5,712 nt of DNA from an uncultured Clostridia bacterium (GTDB lineage: Bacteria; Bacillota; Clostridia; Lachnospirales; Lachnospiraceae), in the NCBI GenBank assembly GCA_946186175.1, contig CAMHMG010000193.1, forward strand, positions 1 through 5,712, written 5' to 3'. Shown here one piece after another: positions 1-5,688 of the stretch. Both the position numbers and the translations under genes were made by a program. Position 1 is the stretch's first letter. Each line of letters opens with the position of its first letter. The notes beneath the pieces were generated by a model, which saw only the letters and a program-made list of their open reading frames with translations, was not told where the DNA came from and did not search any database.

Positions 1-192
1 TCCGCCTTACGTCTTGCTTCTTCTTCCGCTTTACGTCTTGCTTCTTCTTCCGCCTTACGTCTTGCTTCTTCCTCCGCTTTACGTCTTGCTTCTTCCTCCG
101 CCTTACGTCTTGCTTCTTCCTCCGCTTTACGTCTTGCTTCTTCCTCCGCCTTACGTCTTGCTTCTTCTGCAGCTCTACGCCTTGCTTCTTCT
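1..192 (-). repeat. 24-bp tandem repeat (8 copies visible) with a 48-bp higher-order unit
   Basis: Eight 24-base units run in phase from 1 to 192: seven nearly identical ones (1-168) and a diverged eighth (169-192), fading into related sequence up to about 240. Each encodes ARRKAEEE. Units alternate strictly between AAG and AAA for the lysine codon: units 1, 3, 5 and 7 from the left have AAG, and 2, 4 and 6 have AAA. The array continues beyond the left edge, so its full length is unknown. Arg/Lys and Glu fall at i to i+4 throughout, as in ER/K single alpha-helices. Confidence 0.95.
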
Positions 193-1172
193 TCTTCTTC
201 TGCTTTTCGTTTTGCAGCCTCTTCCTCTTTACGTTTAACGTCTTCCTCTGCCTTCTTAAGAGAAGCTGTTGTCATAAACGACAAAGTGTCATCATCATCA
301 TCATCATCAAAATCAATATTATAAGCACTTTGTACATTGCCGGAAGAACCCGGTCTTTGCTTAACAGGTACAACACTTATAAGGTTACCGTCGTCATCAG
401 TAATAGAGCCTTTATTATTCCTTGATGAAGTCTGAGATCCCGAATCAACCCATCCACTCTCGCTTTGTACTCCGGATGAACCTGCACCCCATCCACTATT
501 ACCATCTTCAACTATTATAGTACTACTGCCTCCAATGCCATTCTGAGACTTCTCAACCGCAGCATTAATTGCATCAGTATTAAGAGTTATTGTACTCTCT
601 TCACCACCGGACAATGATTGTCCACCAGGAGTAATGTCAATACCTAAACCTCCCCCAAGTCCGGCATTAGCCAAACTCTGCTGTCCCTTATTAATATCCG
701 AAAGTGTAGGACCATCTCCTGTTGGATTAGAAAGTGATGGACCACCTGACAATCCGCCTAAACCTCCAGATACACCAGAACCCTCCGGTGGCATCTGTCC
801 AGCTTGTTTAAGACGCTTCTTCTCTTCAATTCTCGCCATTTCTTCAGGAGAAATAGTTTTATAAGTTGGCTTTTGCTTGCCTTCATCCTTCTTTGACGAA
901 CCTGAGTTTGCCGAAGCATTCTCCCCTGCCGCTTTTGCCTTAGCGGCTTTTTCTTTTTCAACTTGAGCTCTTATCGCTGCAATTAACGCTTCTGTTTGAT
1001 CCATATTCTTCTCCTGCACCCGCCTTTCAGCTTGTATTTTTGCTTCTTCTTCAGCTCTAAATCTATTTCTTTGTTCTTCCTCTGCCTTCAACGCTGCAAA
1101 TCTAGATTCACGCTCCGCTGAATTACCTGAAAATTTCTGTTGATTACTACCACCCCTATATTGCGTTGCCAT
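1..1172 (-). CDS. Low-complexity charged protein with single-alpha-helix repeats (partial, 3' end missing)
   Basis: Open from the ATG at 1172-1170 to the window edge: 390 codons with no stop. Not a recognised family. Residues 18-82 are a charged, Ala-rich helix (ERESRFAALKAEEEQRNRF, then VEKEKAAKAKAAG). Residues 83-130 include a linker and a second short helix (SPEEMARIEEKKRLKQAG). Residues 130-255 are Gly/Ser-rich and probably disordered, including two GW-containing stretches (SGWGAGSSG and SGWVDSGSQ). Seven consecutive Asp stand at 289-295. From about 303 on there is a long charged helix that becomes a regular ARRKAEEE repeat, expected to be a rigid single alpha-helix or spacer. No signal peptide or membrane segment is visible in this part; the unseen C-terminus may hold a folded domain. 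The start lies 6 nt after the stop of the TPR-like gene, in the same frame, with only a weak GGGG one base before ATG, so it probably depends on coupled reinitiation. An alternative start is the ATG at 1004, which has a good Shine-Dalgarno. Confidence 0.85.
   Translation of the reverse strand, partial: MATQYRGGSNQQKFSGNSAERESRFAALKAEEEQRNRFRAEEEAKIQAERRVQEKNMDQTEALIAAIRAQVEKEKAAKAKAAGENASANSGSSKKDEGKQKPTYKTISPEEMARIEEKKRLKQAGQMPPEGSGVSGGLGGLSGGPSLSNPTGDGPTLSDINKGQQSLANAGLGGGLGIDITPGGQSLSGGEESTITLNTDAINAAVEKSQNGIGGSSTIIVEDGNSGWGAGSSGVQSESGWVDSGSQTSSRNNKGSITDDDGNLISVVPVKQRPGSSGNVQSAYNIDFDDDDDDDTLSFMTTASLKKAEEDVKRKEEEAAKRKAEEEEEARRRAAEEARRKAEEEARRKAEEEARRKAEEEARRKAEEEARRKAEEEARRKAEEEARRKA
288..308 (-). 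repeat. Trinucleotide microsatellite encoding seven aspartates
   Basis: The coding strand has six GAT codons followed by one GAC, giving Asp289-Asp295 of the partial low-complexity protein. Slippage here would change the Asp count without shifting the frame. Confidence 0.9.
1002..1015 (-). promoter_or_regulatory. Possible internal ribosome binding site and ATG start in the low-complexity gene
   Basis: The minus strand has AGGAG at 1015-1011, 6 nt before an in-frame ATG at 1004-1002 (Met57 counted from the 1172 start). It is a better match than anything before the ATG at 1172. Because the local codons are CAG GAG AAG in a Gln/Glu/Lys-rich helix, it may be chance. If used, the product would lack the first 56 residues. 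Confidence 0.3.
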
Positions 1173-1178
1173 ACCCCA

Positions 1179-3446
1179 TCATCTACTTTCTTTCAAATCT
1201 AGTAAACCTTTGACCATGTTCTCTGTCAGAATAATTCTAAATCTTAGAATATCTCTGTTATTATATATATCGGTATTAATTGGTTCTTTAACTTGTTCAG
1301 CAACCGGTTCCTCATATACTTCTTCTATAGGTGCTTGGTAAGTCTGCTCTGTAGGAGTTTCGTAAATCTCCTCTATAGATTCTGTAGCCGGTTCCTCAAC
1401 CGATTCTTCTACCGAAACCTCTATAGGTTCTGCAGCCGGTTCCTCAACCGATTCTTCTACCGAAACCTCTATAGGTTCTGCAGCCGGTTCCTCAACCGTG
1501 TTCTTGAACGCTTCCTCATGTCTGTCTTCAAACGTATCCTCTGTTTCAGAAGTAAATACATCAAATTCTTCTATCGAATTATCTGTATAAATCTCTTCAA
1601 CCTTGTAGACTCTTTCCTCTGTCTGTTCGGTTTTAGGTTCTTCATGTTCAGTCAAGTATTCATTAAATTCATAATCTTCAACTTCAAAGCCATGATTTTC
1701 ATAACTTGCCTTGGACTCAAAGCCTCTGGAATCTTCACCTGTATAATACTCTCTGTTATCAATCATTCGATGAAGAATCTCTGCGGTTTCCGGGGTCTCA
1801 TTCTCCATAAACTCATCTACATCAGACTGAACAACAGAGATAAATCCCAAAGAATCAAGAGGCTCATCTTCCTCTTCTGGCTTCTCATCATTTTCAGCAA
1901 GGAACTTCTCTTTGAGTTCCTTAAATGATACAGATGCAATAACTTCACTTTGCATCGCTTCGCTAACAACTACAGCATCTTCCTTCAACCCGGAAATATC
2001 ATCTGCAAGCTCCTCATTAATATCTTCTGATTTGCGTCTTCTTTTCCTGGTCTTTCTTGCTTCTTCAGATTTAATAGATGCTTCTAACTCCTCTAATTCA
2101 GCTCGTTCCTGTTCCTCTTTCCTGGCTTCTATCCCCGCAACTTCATCGCTAGTCATTGCCTCTAATGAATCAGGAACCAATGCATCCAATTCCTCATTGG
2201 TCACTACCTCTCCAACCGCTTTCTTAGGTGTCTCTATAACATCTTCTATAATTCCATCTACAAATTCTTCATTAACACCTTCACTGACTGTAGAAACCTT
2301 ATTCGTTCCAACAGCATTACTTAATGTATCTGTTGCCTTAGAAACGTTATCGAATACTGTCTCTGTAACTTTCTTAACCTGGTTCGTAGCTTTCTTTGTA
2401 TCATGTCCTACATTCTTGACAACCTGTTTTGCAGACTCCTTAATAGCAGCTTTGTCAAGATTCCTTGTCTTTGAAAGAATCTTATTCAGCGCAGCTTCTC
2501 TATCCTTCTTCTTAGCTTGTTCTTCAATTATGCTCTGTTCCTTAAAGGCTTCTTCTGCTTCACTTTCTGCATCTGATTTGTTATCAGAACTTACTGTAAC
2601 TACAGTCGGTTCAATAGAAGAGATCTTTTCCTCTTCTTCCTTTGATACTGAGGCAGATGATGCGTTCTGCTTTTTCTTATTCTTTTTCTCTTTTGCAGGC
2701 TTATTATCAATCGCATCCTTATCCTCAGCTTCAACAATTATCTTAGCCTCAGGAGGAAACATTCGATAATGATCCGCTAATAAAATCTTCTCTTCTTTCT
2801 CAATAAGATCTCCAAATAATTCCTTATCTTCTTCAACCTCTTCTCTGGGATAAATATAAAAATATTGATCCACATCAAGTTTATCGTCAATATACTCTAT
2901 TACTTGTGAAATATATTTTGAATCCTTAAACTGTTCAAGAATATATCTCGCCTCTTCTAATGCCTTATCTTTCCTGTCTAACTTATCGTACAACAGCACT
3001 GCTTCAAAATTCCACTTGTCATCAGGCATACTCTCTAAAATCGGAATCAATATTGAGGCAAGCTCAGAAACATCACATCCTGTTGCCTTCTTATACATAT
3101 ATTCAACATAATCCCGCTGCGAATCATCATCACTTGAATAGAAAAGATATTGATCATAATACTTCTTAGCTCTTGTAAAATAACCCAATTCAAGGTATAG
3201 CTGAATCAACTCTGCAATGATTCGTGTTCCCTCCGGAGACATCTCATGTGACTTCAAAAGAATTCTTCTGCTGTCGTAATATCTCTTGTTTTCTCTGAAT
3301 ATCTCCCCGCTTATTCTCAAAAACTGCGGATTGATAGACTTATCCAAATTCTGCGTATCTAATATTTCTAAGGCTTCTGCATATTTCTTTTCTTCTGCTA
3401 ATTCCTTGATACGATTAATACTCGATATGCTGATTCCCGTACTCAC
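1179..3446 (-). CDS. Large acidic protein with TPR-like N-terminus and Glu-rich repeat region
   Basis: About 755 residues from the GTG at 3446; an upstream GTG at 3455 would add three but lacks a spaced Shine-Dalgarno. Residues below count from 3455. Residues 13-205 form helix pairs typical of tetratricopeptide-like repeats, e.g. EEKKYAEALEILD, ENKRYYDSRRILLKSHEMSP and ELGYFTRAKKYYDQYL, usually a protein-binding surface. From about 205 on the protein is highly charged and probably disordered. It has a Lys-rich stretch at 254-263, an amphipathic Lys/Thr/Val/Ala segment at 333-385 resembling LEA-type helices, a basic patch KTRKRRRK at 468-475, and a Glu/Pro/Val repeat array at about 653-700. 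The end (733-758) looks folded again, with FRIILTENMVKGLLDL. No signal peptide, membrane helix or catalytic motif is seen. A scaffold or adaptor for its operon partners is the natural inference, but no named family beyond TPR-like is recognised. It shares its reading frame with the next gene. Confidence 0.9.
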   Translation of the reverse strand: MSTGISISSINRIKELAEEKKYAEALEILDTQNLDKSINPQFLRISGEIFRENKRYYDSRRILLKSHEMSPEGTRIIAELIQLYLELGYFTRAKKYYDQYLFYSSDDDSQRDYVEYMYKKATGCDVSELASILIPILESMPDDKWNFEAVLLYDKLDRKDKALEEARYILEQFKDSKYISQVIEYIDDKLDVDQYFYIYPREEVEEDKELFGDLIEKEEKILLADHYRMFPPEAKIIVEAEDKDAIDNKPAKEKKNKKKQNASSASVSKEEEEKISSIEPTVVTVSSDNKSDAESEAEEAFKEQSIIEEQAKKKDREAALNKILSKTRNLDKAAIKESAKQVVKNVGHDTKKATNQVKKVTETVFDNVSKATDTLSNAVGTNKVSTVSEGVNEEFVDGIIEDVIETPKKAVGEVVTNEELDALVPDSLEAMTSDEVAGIEARKEEQERAELEELEASIKSEEARKTRKRRRKSEDINEELADDISGLKEDAVVVSEAMQSEVIASVSFKELKEKFLAENDEKPEEEDEPLDSLGFISVVQSDVDEFMENETPETAEILHRMIDNREYYTGEDSRGFESKASYENHGFEVEDYEFNEYLTEHEEPKTEQTEERVYKVEEIYTDNSIEEFDVFTSETEDTFEDRHEEAFKNTVEEPAAEPIEVSVEESVEEPAAEPIEVSVEESVEEPATESIEEIYETPTEQTYQAPIEEVYEEPVAEQVKEPINTDIYNNRDILRFRIILTENMVKGLLDLKESR
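1387..1498 (-). repeat. 48-bp in-frame tandem repeat, two identical copies plus a 16-bp partial
   Basis: Units 1387-1434 and 1435-1482 are identical over all 48 bases, and a third copy continues for 16 bases to 1498. Each encodes 16 residues, VEEPAAEPIEVSVEES. Degenerate relatives continue toward the C-terminus (VEEPATESIEEIYE, then APIEEVYEEPVAEQ), so the array appears to have expanded recently at one end and diverged at the other. It is wholly inside the TPR-like acidic gene and keeps the frame. Confidence 0.93.
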
Positions 3447-3451
3447 CAATG

Positions 3452-3458
3452 TCACCTC
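3452..3458 (-). promoter_or_regulatory. Ribosome binding site of the TPR-like gene, overlapping the rhomboid stop
   Basis: The minus strand reads GAGGTGA, a seven-base match to the 16S anti-Shine-Dalgarno, and it includes the TGA stop of the rhomboid. It lies 5 nt before the GTG at 3446-3444. The earlier in-frame GTG at 3455-3453 lies inside this motif and could not use it. Confidence 0.65.
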
Positions 3459-4501
3459 ATAATTACTCTATTATTATATTTAATTCTATCATAACGTAAA
3501 ATCTTTGACAACAAAAAACCGCTAAATATCCCAAAACAAAAACCACCAATGTGTGCTGCGTTATCCACGCCAACATTAGTAAGTCCATAATATATTGTCA
3601 GCAACGCCATAATAAGAAGATGTCGTGTGGTAAGATTTCTGTCATCAGATGGTCTTACCAACAGATATAACGCCAGACATCCCACCACTCCAAATATTGC
3701 TCCGGAGGCGCCGGCGCATACAACATCCGTACTTCCAATCCTGCTATAATACCACAGAGAAATAATATTACCAAAAATACCGCTGCCAAGATAAATAACA
3801 GCATATGTCAATGATCCAATCCTTCTCTCCAGCTCACAACCAATATATGTTAACAGTAACATATTATTAAAAAGATGCGAGATACCAAAATGCAAAAACA
3901 TTGCAGTCACTAGTTCGTAATAGCGTCCATTTATAAATGAATCATATGATGATGCTCCCATATTAAGCATTACATCAGAATCATATGTTGCAAATACATT
4001 GCCATTGAGCACTATAACAGCAAGATAAATGAGCACGTTAATTGCAACAATCACAATATTGACCGGTGTTATATGAAATGATGAATCACCATGTCTGTCA
4101 CTACGTTCTCTAAACAGATTATTCTCCAGATATTTATTAAGATCATCATCATAATCAGAAGGTTGATTCTCATAAATATATATCTTTCCTGTATCTCCTG
4201 CCATAAGCCAGATATTGTTCAACCGGGAAACGATATCAGTCAGGGAATCATCAAACATTCCATCTCTGTTAACAATAATAAATAACGATCTGACATGCTT
4301 CTTATACTTTGTTACTATCTTGAATTCTGCCGCCTGTCTGATCCTTTCATACTCATTATAAGAAAAATCTTTCTGATATGCGCATAAGATGATCATATTG
4401 ATATCAGCTTCCATCTCCTTAATATATACACCAATCCTGCCATCAACCGTAAAGGTCTGATAACCTCTTAACTTGAGTAATGAAACAACCTGATTAAGCA
4501 A
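3452..4501 (-). CDS. Rhomboid-family intramembrane serine protease with cytosolic N-terminal domain
   Basis: A 349-residue membrane protease expected to cleave transmembrane substrates in the lipid bilayer. Residues 1-140 are a soluble alpha/beta domain containing LFIIVNRDG and KIYIYENQP, resembling the N-terminal domain I associate with clostridial rhomboids. Six hydrophobic segments follow, roughly at 144-166, 196-220, 232-252, 264-282, 294-311 and 315-335. The catalytic dyad is present: S266 in GASGA and H317 in AAHIGG, which begins the glycine-rich last helix (G319, G320, G324, G328). H209 and N213 in HLFNNM match the oxyanion-site residues H150 and N154 of E. coli GlpG. The usual Trp-Arg of the L1 loop is replaced: the segment reads GRYYELVTAMFLH, with Glu196 where Arg is typical. 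It starts at TTG, chosen for the GGAGG 8 nt upstream. Its stop overlaps the Shine-Dalgarno of the next gene, suggesting translational coupling. Protease identity is firm; the substrate is unknown. Confidence 0.95.
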   Translation of the reverse strand: MLNQVVSLLKLRGYQTFTVDGRIGVYIKEMEADINMIILCAYQKDFSYNEYERIRQAAEFKIVTKYKKHVRSLFIIVNRDGMFDDSLTDIVSRLNNIWLMAGDTGKIYIYENQPSDYDDDLNKYLENNLFRERSDRHGDSSFHITPVNIVIVAINVLIYLAVIVLNGNVFATYDSDVMLNMGASSYDSFINGRYYELVTAMFLHFGISHLFNNMLLLTYIGCELERRIGSLTYAVIYLGSGIFGNIISLWYYSRIGSTDVVCAGASGAIFGVVGCLALYLLVRPSDDRNLTTRHLLIMALLTIYYGLTNVGVDNAAHIGGFCFGIFSGFLLSKILRYDRIKYNNRVIMR

Positions 4502-4509
4502 CTACATTT

Positions 4510-4514
4510 CCTCC
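4510..4514 (-). promoter_or_regulatory. Ribosome binding site supporting the TTG start of the rhomboid
   Basis: A perfect GGAGG lies 8 nt upstream of the TTG at 4501-4499. The nearby ATG at 4507-4505 is in frame but is followed at once by TAG, so it cannot start this gene. The site sits in the 22-nt gap after the YbjQ-family gene. Confidence 0.75.
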
Positions 4515-4523
4515 ATTTCATAA

Positions 4524-5624
4524 TCAGTCTTCAAAAACCTTGATCACTTTATCAAGAACTGTTTCTCTCATATCTCCTCTGGTCTTCTCATACTGTATTC
4601 CAGATTCCATAATCTCAAGAAGCTCCATACGATACTTTGAATCTATCACACCCTTTTTGATATAATCAATAAGAATATCCTTCATACCGGTAACATTAGG
4701 CTGATCTTTCATCTTCTCAAGCATTTTCTCATAATCAAAGCCAGCATTAACTGTAAGTTCTGCTTCTTTGCGCCCGCAGATGGCACACTCTTCATCTCCG
4801 GCAGCATTGATATATCCACAATTACAGATCCATGTCGTTCCATCAGATGTATATTTCTCAACAGCATCTTTGCCATACTTATGTTTAAGACTCTCTAAAT
4901 GCTTTCTTGACATATTGATATCTATAGGTTCCACATCAGGAACAAACACACCTTTCTCAGTGACATACTTTCTCACATATATCTTAACATCCTTGATAAG
5001 AGGAATATCCTTAGCCGGCAGCTTGCATTCTACATAATCAGACTTAAGCTTCGTAACATTACCCTTTTCAAACACAAAATCCATCCCCTGCAAAAGCAGT
5101 TTCTCTCCATAGAAATTAATCAGTTCGATATCACAACGTACTGCCATGATCTCATCCTGATTATAATTATAGAAAACAGGTGAAATCTTAACAACATGAT
5201 CTTCGCCCACAAAAGTAATCTCAACAGGTCGGGGCATAAGCATATTATAGTAATTAGAAACATATAATCTGGAAGTAATACTCTTATGAAGTGGTGACTT
5301 CTTCTTAATAACCACCGCTGTACCTGAAGCAACCGTACCAACAGATCCTGCTGAAAAATTGGTATAATTAAGTCCAACACCTATTAAAGCGTTAGCGCCT
5401 TTCTCTTCTGCTGCTTTTATTAGATTCTCTATGGCATTCTCACTCGAATTAACTAACTTATTGGTAAATGCAGTACTCTCCTGAGTATTAAGATCTGCAA
5501 GATTAGAAGATAAATCTTTGAAAAAATTAGAACTTAGAGCAATCTGTCCATTCACAAAGCCAAGATATTCTACAATATCGTAACCCTCAAAATTATTACC
5601 TGACGTAAGCATTATTTCTGCCAT
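4524..5624 (-). CDS. YbjQ-family (UPF0145) domain protein with C-terminal RanBP2-like zinc finger
   Basis: A 366-residue soluble protein of unknown function. Residues about 12-107 match the YbjQ/UPF0145 family (once called putative heavy-metal-binding): FEGYDIVEYLGFVNGQI near the start, FFKDL, then EEKGANALIGVGLNY and a final SGTAVVIKKK strand. The family is known to form small homo-oligomers, but its role is unsettled. Residues about 110-235 are beta-rich and unassigned. A zinc finger follows: W265-x-C267-x-C269-x3-N273-x6-C280-x2-C283, which is the RanBP2 pattern except for one residue, not two to four, between the first cysteines. The last 75 residues are helical and charged. No signal peptide or membrane segment is visible. 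It is first in the unit, directly behind the promoter and 22 nt before the rhomboid gene. A GTG start at 5630 would add two residues but is too close to the Shine-Dalgarno. The YbjQ assignment is confident; metal binding by the finger is inferred from its residues. Confidence 0.9.
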   Translation of the reverse strand: MAEIMLTSGNNFEGYDIVEYLGFVNGQIALSSNFFKDLSSNLADLNTQESTAFTNKLVNSSENAIENLIKAAEEKGANALIGVGLNYTNFSAGSVGTVASGTAVVIKKKSPLHKSITSRLYVSNYYNMLMPRPVEITFVGEDHVVKISPVFYNYNQDEIMAVRCDIELINFYGEKLLLQGMDFVFEKGNVTKLKSDYVECKLPAKDIPLIKDVKIYVRKYVTEKGVFVPDVEPIDINMSRKHLESLKHKYGKDAVEKYTSDGTTWICNCGYINAAGDEECAICGRKEAELTVNAGFDYEKMLEKMKDQPNVTGMKDILIDYIKKGVIDSKYRMELLEIMESGIQYEKTRGDMRETVLDKVIKVFED

Positions 5625-5632
5625 TGTCACAA

Positions 5633-5641
5633 CTCCTCCCC
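5633..5641 (-). promoter_or_regulatory. Ribosome binding site that selects the ATG at 5624
   Basis: The minus strand reads GGGGAGGAG here. The AGGAG part ends 8 nt before the ATG at 5624-5622, an ideal distance. The in-frame GTG two codons upstream (5630-5628) would leave only 2 nt, so the ATG is the better start. Confidence 0.75.
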
Positions 5642-5660
5642 AATCAAAAAGTCTTTAATT

Positions 5661-5688
5661 AGTATATCACACTTTAGAGGATTAACAA
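5661..5688 (-). promoter_or_regulatory. Extended -10 sigma-A-type promoter for the four-gene unit
   Basis: On the minus strand a -35 box TTGTTA (5688-5683) is followed by a 16-nt spacer and a -10 box TATACT (5666-5661). The three bases just before the -10 are TGA, which fits the TGn extended -10 element. Transcription would start near 5654, giving a leader of about 30 nt that carries the Shine-Dalgarno of the first gene. The -35 matches the TTGACA consensus at four of six positions and the -10 matches TATAAT at five of six. No operator-like inverted repeat is obvious around it. The call rests on sequence match and position only. Confidence 0.72.

Larger units (their letters stand above)
1..5654 (-). 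other. Probable polycistronic transcription unit of four genes
   Basis: Four same-strand genes follow one promoter with gaps of 22, 5 and 6 nt between the chosen starts and the preceding stops. No hairpin with a T-run lies between them. The unit continues past the left edge. Co-transcription is inferred from spacing and from the overlap of ribosome binding sites with upstream stop codons. Confidence 0.75.

Noticed and set aside
1..192. CRISPR-like or minisatellite array
   Set aside because: The 24-base units are directly adjacent with no unique spacers and keep an open reading frame, so they are a coding tandem repeat.
14..238. Plus-strand open frame rich in Leu, Pro and Tyr with a regular repeat
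   Set aside because: It is the antisense of the ARRKAEEE repeat in the minus-strand gene; the periodicity belongs to that gene and there is no ribosome binding site or promoter.
758..961. Minus-strand open frame of 67 codons in another frame
   Set aside because: It is an out-of-frame reading of the low-complexity gene, composed almost only of Lys, Arg, Gln and Leu, with no independent start signal.
1293..2769. Two long plus-strand open frames (1293-1928 and 1912-2769), one Phe/Arg/Leu-rich and one Ser/Leu-rich, looking superficially like membrane proteins
   Set aside because: Both lie wholly antisense to the acidic TPR-like gene. Glu/Lys-rich codons on one strand create open Phe/Leu/Ser-rich frames on the other. 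The first repeats NRFFYRNLYRFCSRFL only because of the 48-bp array.
3701..3718. GC-rich patch in an AT-rich gene, possible site of transfer or a regulatory element
   Set aside because: It encodes the catalytic GASGA of the rhomboid; Gly and Ala codons are intrinsically GC-rich, which explains it.
4091..5380. Short frames at 4091-4285 (+), 4768-5037 (+) and 5120-5380 (-)
   Set aside because: All overlap the rhomboid or YbjQ-family genes in other frames and resemble no protein family.
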